This document shows, piece after piece, positions 24,207 through 32,916 of a stretch of 64,000 nucleotides of DNA. A program made the translations under genes and the position numbers. The notes under the pieces were generated by a model. It saw nothing but the letters and a program-made list of their open reading frames with translations, was not told the origin of the DNA and did no database searches. Positions within the stretch are counted from its first letter, which is position 1, and each line of letters starts with the position of its first letter. Source of the stretch: Olsenella_K absiana (GTDB lineage Bacteria; Actinomycetota; Coriobacteriia; Coriobacteriales; Atopobiaceae); the NCBI RefSeq assembly GCF_036408855.1, contig NZ_JAZGJQ010000003.1, positions 186,001-250,000 on the forward strand, given 5' to 3'.

Positions 24207-25310
24207 CTAGAGTGGGCAGGTGCCGCAGCCGAGGTCGACGAGCTCGCGAAGCTCCCCGAGGGAGGTCTTGCGGATCTCGACCGAGCCGATGCGCCTGGGG
24301 ACGACGACGTTCACGGAGTCGCCGTGCCGCTTCTTGTCGTGGGTGGCGAAGTGCATGATCAGGTCGTGGTCGAGGTCGGTGTCGAGGGGGAGCCCGTGCG
24401 CGGCGACGACCCTCTCGACCGCGCGCGCCGTCTGCTGAGAGCACCAGCCCTTCGCCGCCGCGGCCCTCGACATGCAGCACATGCCGGCCGCGACGCAGGT
24501 GCCGTGTCCCAGCCTGAATTCGCTCGCGGCCTCGATGGCGTGGCCGATCGTGTGGCCGAAGTTAAGGGTCTGCCTGAGCCCGTGCTCGCGCTCGTCCGCC
24601 ACGACGACGTCGCGCTTGATCTCGACGTTGCGCGCGACGACGCGGACGAGCTCGTCTTTGGGGTAGCCGGCCGAGGAGAGCGGGCGGCGCCCCACCTCCT
24701 CGAAGAGCGACTCGTCCGCGATGACGCCGTGCTTGATGACCTCGCCGCAGGAGTCTCGGAGCAGCTCGGGCGAGAGGGTGTCGAGGCAGTCCACGTCTGC
24801 GACGACGACCGAGGGCTGTAGGAAGGCGCCTGCGAGGTTCTTGCCCGCCTCGAGGTCCACGGCCGTCTTGCCGCCGACCGAGGAGTCGACCATGGCGAGA
24901 AGGGAGGTCGGCACCTGCGCGACCTTGCAGCCGCGCTGGTAGAGGGCGGCCGCGAGGCCCGCCATATCGCCGCAGACGCCGCCGCCGAGGGCGACAACCA
25001 CATCGTCGCGGCCGAGCCCCTCCTCGGCGAGGCTCTCGAGGACGTCCCCGAGCGTGGAGAGCCGCTTGCTCCGCTCTCCCGCCGGGAAGCTCACGAGCGC
25101 GGTCCTGTAGCCCGCGGCCGCGAGGGAGGAGAGCGCCCTCTCGGCGTAGAGCGGCCCTACGTTGGAGTCCGTGACGACGGCAGCCACCTCGCCTCCCGCC
25201 GACTCGCGCACGAGCCGGCCCACCTCGTCGAGCATCCCGCGCCCTACGTGGACCTCATAGGACCGAGAGGGCGTCCTCACGGGTACGACCGTATCCTTGC
25301 GCGTGCTCAT
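24207..25310 (-). CDS. aroB: 3-dehydroquinate synthase
   Basis: This NAD- and metal-dependent enzyme cyclises DAHP to 3-dehydroquinate, the second step of the pathway. The 367-residue protein has the nucleotide motif VVALGGGVCGDMAGLAAALY, VPTSLLAMVDSSVGGKTAVD, and the metal-binding LNFGHTIGHAIEA with a later AAGMCCMSRAA. The start overlaps the tyrA stop by four bases (ATGA), so the two are translationally coupled. Ten bases separate it from aroA. Confidence 0.97.
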   Translation of the reverse strand: MSTRKDTVVPVRTPSRSYEVHVGRGMLDEVGRLVRESAGGEVAAVVTDSNVGPLYAERALSSLAAAGYRTALVSFPAGERSKRLSTLGDVLESLAEEGLGRDDVVVALGGGVCGDMAGLAAALYQRGCKVAQVPTSLLAMVDSSVGGKTAVDLEAGKNLAGAFLQPSVVVADVDCLDTLSPELLRDSCGEVIKHGVIADESLFEEVGRRPLSSAGYPKDELVRVVARNVEIKRDVVVADEREHGLRQTLNFGHTIGHAIEAASEFRLGHGTCVAAGMCCMSRAAAAKGWCSQQTARAVERVVAAHGLPLDTDLDHDLIMHFATHDKKRHGDSVNVVVPRRIGSVEIRKTSLGELRELVDLGCGTCPL

Positions 25311-26221
25311 CGTCCCTCGACCTCCCTCTTGCGGCGGTCGCCCTCGCGCAGGAGCGCCTCCAGGGCGTTCGCGTCGCGGGCGTCGATCGCGTCCTTGTAC
25401 TGTTGCAGGTTGTCGATGAGGATGCCGATCTCCCGCGAGAGGTTGTCGGCGTCATCGAGGAAGAGCTCCGTCCACATGGGGGCGTTGAGGCGCGCGACGC
25501 GCGTGAGGTCGCGGTAGGAACCGGCCGAGAAGCCCTTGTGCACCTTCGCGGAGGGGCTCTTGACGTAGGCGTTGGAGACCACGTGGGCGAGCTGGGAGGT
25601 GAAGGCGATCACCTCGTCGTGCAGCTCCGCCGTGGTCACGGTGTACTGGCCGAAGCCCACGGGCGAAAGCAGTCGCTCGACGCGGTCGAGAAGGTCGAGG
25701 CGGGTCAGGTCGTCGAGGCCCGGTGGCGGCACCATCACCATGGGCGCCTTGTGGAACATGTTCGCGCGCGAGTGCGCGTAGCCCGAGTACTGCGTCCCCG
25801 CCATGGGATGGCAGCCCACGAAGTACCAGGGACGCCCCTCGGCGATGGCGAAGCATCTCTCGCAGATGACGCGCTTGACGCCGACCGTGTCGATGACGAT
25901 GGCACCCGGGGAGATCAGGTCCGCCATCTTCTCGAGCCACTCGATGCTCACTGCGGGGTAGCCGCACAGGATGACGAGCTCGCAGGTGGGTATCGCCTCG
26001 TCGGTGAGCTCGCCGTCGACGGTGTCGATCATGGCAAGCTCGAGCGTCTGGCGCGTCCGGTTCCAGGCGTACACCTCGCGGCCTCCCTGGTGGAGGGCGC
26101 GGGCGAAGGAGCCTCCCATGAGGCCTAGCCCCACGATGCCCACGCGCCCGGGCACGAATGCGGGGTTCTCTGGGATGGTGGGCCCAGAGGCGAGGACGCG
26201 GGCGTTTGTCTCCTCTGCCAT
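25307..26221 (-). CDS. tyrA: Prephenate dehydrogenase
   Basis: The enzyme oxidatively decarboxylates prephenate to 4-hydroxyphenylpyruvate for Tyr synthesis. The N-terminal Rossmann motif GIVGLGLMGGSFARAL starts near residue 28, and the catalytic-histidine segment GCHPMAGTQYSGYAHS is near 140. The C-terminal helical dimerisation domain has FTSQLAHVVSNAYVKS. No ACT domain is attached (304 residues). The NAD versus NADP preference is not decided by eye. It sits two bases after aroF and overlaps aroB by four bases. Confidence 0.94.
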   Translation of the reverse strand: MAEETNARVLASGPTIPENPAFVPGRVGIVGLGLMGGSFARALHQGGREVYAWNRTRQTLELAMIDTVDGELTDEAIPTCELVILCGYPAVSIEWLEKMADLISPGAIVIDTVGVKRVICERCFAIAEGRPWYFVGCHPMAGTQYSGYAHSRANMFHKAPMVMVPPPGLDDLTRLDLLDRVERLLSPVGFGQYTVTTAELHDEVIAFTSQLAHVVSNAYVKSPSAKVHKGFSAGSYRDLTRVARLNAPMWTELFLDDADNLSREIGILIDNLQQYKDAIDARDANALEALLREGDRRKREVEGR

Positions 26222-26223
26222 AG

Positions 26224-27243
26224 CTACTCCGTCTCCGCGCAGGCGGCCTCGCGGATGAGGGCGAGGCGCCTCATCGCGTCGGCGAACTGGGCGGGCGTCA
26301 GGGCCTGGGCACCGTCAGACCACGCCTCGCTCGGCCGGTCGTGGACCTCGATTTCGAGGCCGTCGGCGCCGGCGGCGCAGGCGGCGTAGGCAATCGGGCG
26401 CACGTAGCGGGTGTAGCCGGTCGCGTGGCTCGGGTCCCCGACGACGGGCAGGTGGGAGAGGTGATGCAGGACGGGGATGGCGTTGACGTCGAACGTGTTC
26501 CTGGTGCGCGTCTCGAAGGTGCGGATTCCGCGCTCGCAGAGGATGACGTTGGGGTTGCCCTCGCTCATCACGTACTCGGCCGCCATGAGGAGCTCGTCGA
26601 TGGTCATCGCGAAGCCGCGCTTGAGCAGCACCGGCACCCGGGTCTTTCCGACCTCCCTGAGCAGTGCGAAGTTTTGAGAGTTGCGGGCTCCGATCTGCAT
26701 GACGTCGACGCCCTTGTCGACGAACAGGGCGACGTCGCGCGGGTCCATGACCTCCGTGACGACGGGCATGTCGAGCTCTCCGCCCGCCTCCATGAGCAGG
26801 TCGAGCCCATGAGGGCCCATGCCCTGGTAGGAGTAGGGGCTCGTCCGGGGCTTGTAGGCGCCGCCGCGCAGCATGGTGGCGCCGGCGGCCTTGACGGCCC
26901 GCGCAATCCGGAGGAGGTTCTCGCCCTCTACGGAGCAGGGCCCTGCGATGACCTGGAAGCTGCCGCCGCCGATGGAGACGCCGTGACCGCAGTCGACGAC
27001 GGTGTCCTCGGGGTGGAACTTGCGGTTTGCCTTCTTGAAGGGCTCCGTGACGCGCTGCACGCGCTCGACGATGTCCATAGACTCGAGGAGGAAGGGGTCG
27101 ATCTGGGTCGTGTCGCCGATGATGCCCACGATCGTCTCGTTGTCGCCCTGGGAGACGTTGGTCTTGAACCCACGGCCCTCGATCCAGTCGACGAGGCCGT
27201 CGAGCTGGTCCTTCGTTGCGCTCTGCTTGATGACTGCGATCAT
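26224..27243 (-). CDS. aroF: 3-deoxy-7-phosphoheptulonate synthase (DAHP synthase, class I-beta with N-terminal regulatory domain)
   Basis: The enzyme condenses PEP with erythrose-4-phosphate, committing carbon to the shikimate route. Residues 1-70 form a ferredoxin-like domain (MIAVIKQSATKDQLDGLVDW and onward), like the feedback-control domain of the Thermotoga enzyme. The TIM barrel has VIAGPCSVEGENLL, LRGGAYKPRTSPYSYQGMG, GARNSQNFALLREVG, and the metal-binding DPSHATG near residue 280. As first gene of the seven-gene aro operon, it is the expected control point. The GGGAGG upstream is rather far from the ATG (about 13 bases). The promoter lies in the 136-base gap shared with the divergent tRNA gene. 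Confidence 0.96.
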   Translation of the reverse strand: MIAVIKQSATKDQLDGLVDWIEGRGFKTNVSQGDNETIVGIIGDTTQIDPFLLESMDIVERVQRVTEPFKKANRKFHPEDTVVDCGHGVSIGGGSFQVIAGPCSVEGENLLRIARAVKAAGATMLRGGAYKPRTSPYSYQGMGPHGLDLLMEAGGELDMPVVTEVMDPRDVALFVDKGVDVMQIGARNSQNFALLREVGKTRVPVLLKRGFAMTIDELLMAAEYVMSEGNPNVILCERGIRTFETRTRNTFDVNAIPVLHHLSHLPVVGDPSHATGYTRYVRPIAYAACAAGADGLEIEVHDRPSEAWSDGAQALTPAQFADAMRRLALIREAACAETE

Positions 27244-27301
27244 GTGTCTTAGATGGCCTCCCTCGGCGGACGGCGCGCGTCGCCGGGTTGATGGATAGTT
27301 G

Positions 27302-27340
27302 GTATGTCATACTACAAATCCGCGAGAAGAGCGATATACT
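27302..27340. promoter_or_regulatory. Divergent control region of the aro operon and tRNA-Arg
   Basis: The palindrome GTATG-T-CATAC lies at 27302-27312, about 60 bases upstream of aroF. A good -10 for the tRNA (TATACT, 27335-27340) lies on the plus strand with only a weak -35 (CTACAA, 27312-27317). A promoter for the aro operon must lie here, but no clear hexamer pair is seen on the minus strand. The palindrome is a candidate operator. Confidence 0.4.
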
Positions 27341-27379
27341 CTCCTCTCGGAGTTGCCGGCAGTGCCGTGCTTGCTAAGT

Positions 27380-27456
27380 GGTCCCGTAGCTCAGCGGATT
27401 AGAGCGTTCGCCTCCGGAGCGAAAGGTCGTGGGTTCGAGCCCCACCGGGATCACCA
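27380..27456 (+). tRNA. tRNA-Arg (anticodon CCG), CCA encoded
   Basis: A complete cloverleaf can be folded: acceptor GGTCCCG/CGGGATC (one G-U), D stem GCTC/GAGC, anticodon stem TTCGC/GCGAA with loop CTCCGGA (anticodon CCG at 27414-27416), variable loop AGGTC, T stem GTGGG/CCCAC with TTCGAGC, discriminator A and encoded CCA. It reads CGG, a common Arg codon in a GC-rich genome. It is divergent from the aro operon. Confidence 0.97.
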
Positions 27457-27710
27457 TTTCTTTTCCCTTATACTCCAGCTTCTTTTCCAACGTATGTCAC
27501 GGGCATGGTCCCATTTGGACGGAGGCGCGCTGGCTCCTCTCGCGACTCCGCGTGGGGCTTGTGCCAGAGATGGTAGGTGTCCACAGCCATCCAGGCCTAT
27601 GGCTTGTAACAAATGGTCTCCCTGTCGTAATCAGCGGTCGGGCGCCTTGCCTACAATGGGTGCCTGTCTTCTTTCGTGGCTGGGACGACGCTTGGTAGGG
27701 GGTGGGCGCT

Positions 27711-30125
27711 TTGGCAGACGGGCGAACCAAGGGCGCGGGCGCCGGCGAAGGCTCCCTTGGGACCCGCGGGCTCACCTCGGAGGAGGTGGAGCGCAGGCGT
27801 GCGGCGGGCGAGGTCAACGCGAACACCGACGTCAAGACGGCGTCGGTGGGGCAGATCGTCTCCAAGCACCTGTTCACCCTCTTCAACGGGGTCGTCCTGG
27901 CCCTCGCCGCACTGGTGGCGCTCACGGGGTCCTACGAGAACATCACCTTCATGCCGCTCGTCGTCGCCAACTTCCTGATAGGCGTTACCCAGGAGCTGCG
28001 TGCCAAGCGCATGGTGGACAAGCTCTCCATCCTGACGGCCGACAAGGTTCGCGTCGTGAGGGACGGGCGGGAGTCGGAGGTCGGCGTCGAGGAACTCGTC
28101 CTCGACGACCTCGTCATCCTGAGGCACGGAGACCAGATACCCGCCGACTCCGTCGTCGTGGAAGGGTCGCCGGAGGTCGACGAGGGCCTTCTCACGGGCG
28201 AGAGCCGGCTCGTGCAGAAGCGACCGGGCGACCGCCTCCTCTCGGGGAGCTACGTTGCCACCGGCGCCGTGCGCGCGCGTGTGTCGGAGGTCGGCATGGA
28301 CGGCTTCGCGGCCAAGATCAACGCCGAGGCGCGTGCGGCGAAGGAGGTCGAGTCGGAGATCCTGAGCTCGCTCAGGCTCGTCATCAGGCTGGCGACCTAC
28401 GCGCTCGTCCCGCTCGGGGTGGCCCTCTTCCTGCGCACGTACCTGCAGGGCCAGGTGGGCGTGAACGGTGCGATCCTCTCGACGGTGGCGGCCGTGCTGG
28501 GCATGGTGCCGCAGGGCCTCGTGCTGCTCACGTCCTCCGTGTTCGCGATCGCGACGACCCGGCTCGCACGCCACGAGGTGCTCGTGCAGCAGAGCTACTG
28601 CGTGGAGGCGCTCGCAAGGGTCGACATGCTCTGCCTCGACAAGACGGGCACCATCACGAGCGGGCGCATGGAGGTGGCGCGCGAGCTCGGCAGCGACCTG
28701 CGTCCGTGCGAAGGCGCCGGCCTGGGCCCGCTCGAGGGTGCGGCGGCGACGGTGTGCGCGGCCAATCGCGCGGACGCGAACCAGACGGCCGTGGCCATCG
28801 ACTCCTACCTCAGCGGCAAGGGGGTCGAGGCGGACGCCTCGGTACGCGTCGTCCCCTTCAGCTCCGAGAGGAAGTACTCGGGCTGCGTGACCGAGCGCGG
28901 TCGCGCCTTCGTGATGGGCGCCGCCCAGTTCGTCCTCGGCAGGGGCTACGAGGGCTACGCGGCGTCCCTCCACGCGCTGGATCCCAACGAGCGCGTCATC
29001 TGCGTCTGCGAGGTGTCGGGCTTCGGAGGGTCTGGAGAGATCCTCGGCGAGCCCGAGGTCCTCGGGTTCGTGTGCCTGCGAGACGAGATGCGCCCCACTG
29101 CGGCGAGCACAATAGAGTACTTCAAGCGCCAGGGCGTGAGCCTCAAGGTCATCTCGGGCGACGATCCCGCAACGGTCTCCGCGATAGCCGCGCGCGCCGG
29201 GATCGAGGGGGCGGAGCGGTCGCAGGACGCGAGCGAGCTCCGCACGATGGAGGACGTCCGGCGGGCGGCGAGGACCTGCAACGTCTTCGGCCGCGTCACG
29301 CCCCAGCAGAAGCGCTCGCTCGTCACGGCGCTCCAGGAGCAGGGGCATACGGTCGCCATGACGGGCGACGGCGTCAACGACGTCCTCGCGCTCAGGAGGG
29401 CGGACTGCTCGATAGCGATGGCCTCAGGCTCGGCAGCGAGTCGCAACATCGCCGAGATTGTGCTGGTAGACGACGACTTCTCCCACCTGCCGCAGGTAGT
29501 CGCCGAGGGGAGGCGCTCCATCAACAACCTGCAGCGCTCGGCGTCGCTCTTCCTCGTGAAGACGGTCTTCTCGGCGCTCCTCGCCCTCGTCTGCCTCTTC
29601 CTCGCCCCCTATCCCTTCATCCCCATCCAGATGACGCTGGTCTCGGCCGCGGTGATCGGCTTCCCCTCCTTCGCGCTGGCCCTGGAGCCAAACCACGAGC
29701 GGGTCAAGGGGGCCTTCCTGCACAACGTCCTCAGGCGCTCCCTCCCGGCGTCGGCGACCATCGTGCTCGTGGTGGCGGTCACGCTGCTGCTGAGGTGGCT
29801 CGGGGTGTTCGGATTTGAGGAGACCTCAACGCTCTGCATGGCCCTCACGGGTCTCGTGGGCCTCGCGCTCATCGTCAAGATCTCGCAGCCGATGGACGCC
29901 TACCGCGCGCTGCTCGCCGTCATGGTCGTCGTCATCTTCTTCGGCGGGTGCGTGCTCTTCCCGGACCTTTTCATGATCGCGCGTCCGACCGTTACCATGG
30001 GGTTATATCTGGCTGCCATGGGGGTGGGCTCGATCGTCACGTTCAATATCCTGTACGACAACATGGGCGAGGGCGAGGACGGCGTGCTGATGCGCATCGC
30101 CCGGAAGCTGGAGGATTTCTCATGA
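27711..30125 (+). CDS. P-type cation-transporting ATPase (CtpE-like)
   Basis: An integral membrane ATP-driven cation pump of about 804 residues. It has the actuator motif LLTGESRLVQK, the phosphorylation site CLDKTGTIT with its Asp near residue 310, and the hinge MTGDGVNDVLALRRADCSIAM. About eight to ten hydrophobic spans are seen: two around residues 60-95, two near 225-275, and the rest after about 600. No heavy-metal-binding N domain or CPC motif is present, which argues against a Cu/Zn P1B pump. The layout fits the actinobacterial CtpE-like group, for which Ca2+ transport is known in mycobacteria. I chose TTG 27711 because AGGGGGTGG lies six bases before it. The alternative GTG 27702 falls inside that ribosome site. 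The stop overlaps the aconitase start (ATGA). The ion is inferred only. Confidence 0.88.
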   Translation: MADGRTKGAGAGEGSLGTRGLTSEEVERRRAAGEVNANTDVKTASVGQIVSKHLFTLFNGVVLALAALVALTGSYENITFMPLVVANFLIGVTQELRAKRMVDKLSILTADKVRVVRDGRESEVGVEELVLDDLVILRHGDQIPADSVVVEGSPEVDEGLLTGESRLVQKRPGDRLLSGSYVATGAVRARVSEVGMDGFAAKINAEARAAKEVESEILSSLRLVIRLATYALVPLGVALFLRTYLQGQVGVNGAILSTVAAVLGMVPQGLVLLTSSVFAIATTRLARHEVLVQQSYCVEALARVDMLCLDKTGTITSGRMEVARELGSDLRPCEGAGLGPLEGAAATVCAANRADANQTAVAIDSYLSGKGVEADASVRVVPFSSERKYSGCVTERGRAFVMGAAQFVLGRGYEGYAASLHALDPNERVICVCEVSGFGGSGEILGEPEVLGFVCLRDEMRPTAASTIEYFKRQGVSLKVISGDDPATVSAIAARAGIEGAERSQDASELRTMEDVRRAARTCNVFGRVTPQQKRSLVTALQEQGHTVAMTGDGVNDVLALRRADCSIAMASGSAASRNIAEIVLVDDDFSHLPQVVAEGRRSINNLQRSASLFLVKTVFSALLALVCLFLAPYPFIPIQMTLVSAAVIGFPSFALALEPNHERVKGAFLHNVLRRSLPASATIVLVVAVTLLLRWLGVFGFEETSTLCMALTGLVGLALIVKISQPMDAYRALLAVMVVVIFFGGCVLFPDLFMIARPTVTMGLYLAAMGVGSIVTFNILYDNMGEGEDGVLMRIARKLEDFS

Positions 30126-32797
30126 CGTATGACAAGACCTTCGAGGACGCCGTCAGGGCAGCCCGCAAGCCCGTGGAGCTCGCCGAAGGCGGCATCAAGC
30201 GCACGATGTACGACGTCTCTCGGATCCCCGGCGCGGACAGGTTGCCGCGGGCGCTCGTGGTCCTCCTCGAGAACGTGGTGCGTCGCGCCTCCACGGACGA
30301 GGGGGCGGTCGAGGCGGCTTGGCGGGTCGTGAGCGCCGGCACCGCGGGCGAGCAGGGCGAGGAGATCGAGTTCATGCCCGCGCGCGTGCTCTTCCAGGAC
30401 TTCACCGGGGTTCCCGTCTTCGTGGACTTCGCCGCCATGCGCGACGCCATGGCCGAGCGTGGTGGGGATCCGTCCCTCGTAAACCCCCACATCCCGTGCA
30501 CCCTGGTCGTCGACCACTCGGTCATCGCCGACTGCGCTGGCGAGGCGGGGGCGCGCGAGAGGAACGAGGAGCTCGAGGCGAGGCGCAACCGCGAGCGCTT
30601 CGCCTTCCTGAAATGGGCCTCGAAGTCCTTCCAGAACGTCGAGATCGTCCCTCCCGGGGGCGGCATCTGCCACCAGCTCAACATCGAGCGATTCGCCAAG
30701 GTCGTCACGCTCGACGCCATGTCCGAGGGAGCCGAGGTCGCGTGCTTCGACACGCTCGTCGGGACGGACTCCCACACGCCGACCGCCAACGGCCTTGGCG
30801 TCCTCGGCTGGGGCGTCGGAGGCATAGAGGCGGAGGCGGCGGCCTTGGGACAGCCCATCACGATGCTGGTTCCGCCCGTCGTCGGGCTCAGGCTCACCGG
30901 ACGGCTGCGCGACGGGGTCTCCGGGATGGACCTCGCGCTGACGGTGGCGCAGCTCCTGCGCCAGGAGGGCGTAGTCGGGTGCCTCGTCGAGGTGTCAGGA
31001 CCGGGCGTCTCCAGCCTCACGCCTACGCAGCGCGCCTGCGTCTCAAACATGACGCCCGAATACGGGGCGACCGCGACCCTCTTCCCGGTCGACGAGAGCA
31101 CCACCTCGTTCCTGCGACTGACCGGCCGTGACGAGGGCGAGGTCGCCTTTGCGGAGGCCTACCTCAGGCGCCAGGGCATCTGGGGCCAGTCCGAGGGGAG
31201 GGCGTACTCCCGCGTCGTGGAGCTGGACCTCTCGGACGTCGAATGGAGCCTCGCGGGTCCGTCCAGGCCGCATAACCGTGTGACGCCGGCCGGCCTCAAG
31301 GAGCGGCTCCGCACTGCGGCCGCCGCGCGTGAGCGCGACTTCTCGGAGTCCTTCGAGGTGGAGCTGGGAGGGGAGACCTACGAGCTCGGTCACGGCGCGC
31401 TCGCCATCGCGGCCATTACGAGCTGCACGACGGCGACCGACCCTGCCATGATGGTGGGTGCGGGCATCCTCGCCAGGAAGGCCGTGGAGCGCGGGCTCGC
31501 CCCCAAGCCCTGGGTGAAGAAGATCCTCGCACCCGGAAGCCACGCCACCGAGCTGCTCCTCGAGAGGGCGCACCTCACGGAGCCGCTCTTCCGGCTCGGG
31601 TTCTACACCTGCGGGTTCGGGTGCATGTCGTGCATCGGGAACTCCGGAGAGATCGCGCCGGCGCTCAAGGCAGTCGCTGATTGTGCGGAGCTCACGAGCG
31701 TGCTCTCCGGCAACCGGAACTTCGACGGCCGCATATCGCCCGACGTCTCGCAGAACTTCCTCTGCCAGCCGGCGCTCGTCGTTGCGTACTCCCTGGTGGG
31801 CACCATGGACGTGGACCTCGCCCACGAGCCGGTCGGGTACGGAAGCGACGGGACTCCCGTCATGCTGAGCGAGCTCATGCCGACTGACGCGGAGATCGCT
31901 GCCGCGCTCGAGGGCGTCCTTGCGCCCGAGCTGTATCGGGACGGTGCGGAGGGGCTTCTCGAGGGCTCCGAGGCCTGGAGGAGGATCGAAGCGGAGGGCT
32001 CCGAGACCTTCCCGTGGGATCCGAACTCCACCTACGTGCGCAAGGCACCATACTTCGAGCTCGCGAGGAAGCAGGAGCGCATCTCCATAGCGGACGCTCG
32101 CGCCCTCGTCCTCGCGGGCGACTTCGTGACCACGGACCACATCTCCCCGGCGGGGTCGATCGCGAAGGACTCGCCCGCGGCGCGCTACCTGACCGAGCAC
32201 GGCACGCGCCCGGAGGACTTCAACACCTACGGGAGCCGGAGGGGCAACCACGAGGTCATGATGAGGGGCACCTTCGCCAACGTGAAGTTCGAGAACAAGC
32301 TCGCCCAGGGCAGGGTCGGCGGCTGGACGCGCGACCTCACGACGGGGGAGCTGACCTCCATCTACGACGCCGCAATGGACTACCGCGAGAAGGACGTGCC
32401 ACTGGTGGTCGTGGCGGGCAAGCTCTACGGATCGGGCTCGAGCCGCGACTGGGCCGGCAAGGGACCGGCACTGCTCGGCGTGCGCGCCGTCATCGCCGAG
32501 AGCTTCGAGAGGATCCATCGGTCGAACCTAGTCCAGATGGGCGTGCTGCCCCTGCAGTTCGAGGACGGCCAGGGCGCCGAGTCCCTCGGCCTCGACGGGA
32601 CGGAGGCCTACACGATCGAGGAGGTGGACCTCACCGGTGGGCTGCCCGCGAAACGCGAGGTCCGTGTGCGGGCCGTGCGCGACGATGGGTCGGCGGTAGA
32701 CTTCGACTGCGTCGTGCGCGTGGACACGCCCATGGAGGGGCGCTTCTTGGCCGCGGGTGGAATATTGCCGTACGTTCTCAACATTCTCCTCGCGTAG
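30122..32797 (+). CDS. acnA: Aconitate hydratase (AcnA/IRP type)
   Basis: The enzyme interconverts citrate and isocitrate through a [4Fe-4S] cluster. The 891-residue protein has the AcnA layout: FQDFTGVPVFVDFAAMRDA, CFDTLVGTDSHTPTANGLG, the cluster cysteines in ITSCTTATDPAMMVGAG and CGFGCMSCIGNSGEI, and the C-terminal swivel domain with YGSRRGNHEVMMRGTF and KLYGSGSSRDWAGKGPALLG. The start codon overlaps the stop of the P-type ATPase gene by four bases, so the correct start is 30122 and not the earlier in-frame codons. Citrate synthase and isocitrate dehydrogenase are not in the window. A partial oxidative branch supplying 2-oxoglutarate would be the usual use in fermentative relatives. Confidence 0.95.
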   Translation: MTYDKTFEDAVRAARKPVELAEGGIKRTMYDVSRIPGADRLPRALVVLLENVVRRASTDEGAVEAAWRVVSAGTAGEQGEEIEFMPARVLFQDFTGVPVFVDFAAMRDAMAERGGDPSLVNPHIPCTLVVDHSVIADCAGEAGARERNEELEARRNRERFAFLKWASKSFQNVEIVPPGGGICHQLNIERFAKVVTLDAMSEGAEVACFDTLVGTDSHTPTANGLGVLGWGVGGIEAEAAALGQPITMLVPPVVGLRLTGRLRDGVSGMDLALTVAQLLRQEGVVGCLVEVSGPGVSSLTPTQRACVSNMTPEYGATATLFPVDESTTSFLRLTGRDEGEVAFAEAYLRRQGIWGQSEGRAYSRVVELDLSDVEWSLAGPSRPHNRVTPAGLKERLRTAAAARERDFSESFEVELGGETYELGHGALAIAAITSCTTATDPAMMVGAGILARKAVERGLAPKPWVKKILAPGSHATELLLERAHLTEPLFRLGFYTCGFGCMSCIGNSGEIAPALKAVADCAELTSVLSGNRNFDGRISPDVSQNFLCQPALVVAYSLVGTMDVDLAHEPVGYGSDGTPVMLSELMPTDAEIAAALEGVLAPELYRDGAEGLLEGSEAWRRIEAEGSETFPWDPNSTYVRKAPYFELARKQERISIADARALVLAGDFVTTDHISPAGSIAKDSPAARYLTEHGTRPEDFNTYGSRRGNHEVMMRGTFANVKFENKLAQGRVGGWTRDLTTGELTSIYDAAMDYREKDVPLVVVAGKLYGSGSSRDWAGKGPALLGVRAVIAESFERIHRSNLVQMGVLPLQFEDGQGAESLGLDGTEAYTIEEVDLTGGLPAKREVRVRAVRDDGSAVDFDCVVRVDTPMEGRFLAAGGILPYVLNILLA

Positions 32798-32916
32798 CCG
32801 CCAAACGCGACGGCGGAGGCGTACGATTTCAAGCCCACGCACGCCGGGCGCTGTCGCGCGGACCGCAAGCGAAACGAAGCCAGCAACGAACCACACTCGT
32901 ACCACGGAGGCAATCC

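Noticed and set aside
27299..27701. Open frame spanning the tRNA-Arg gene and the gap before the P-type ATPase
   Set aside because: It overlaps the tRNA and then runs out of frame through the ATPase gene, with no homology seen.
29948..30121. Upstream extension of aconitase into the P-type ATPase gene
   Set aside because: The ATGA overlap at 30122 matches the normal AcnA N-terminus. The extension is out-of-frame sequence of the ATPase gene.
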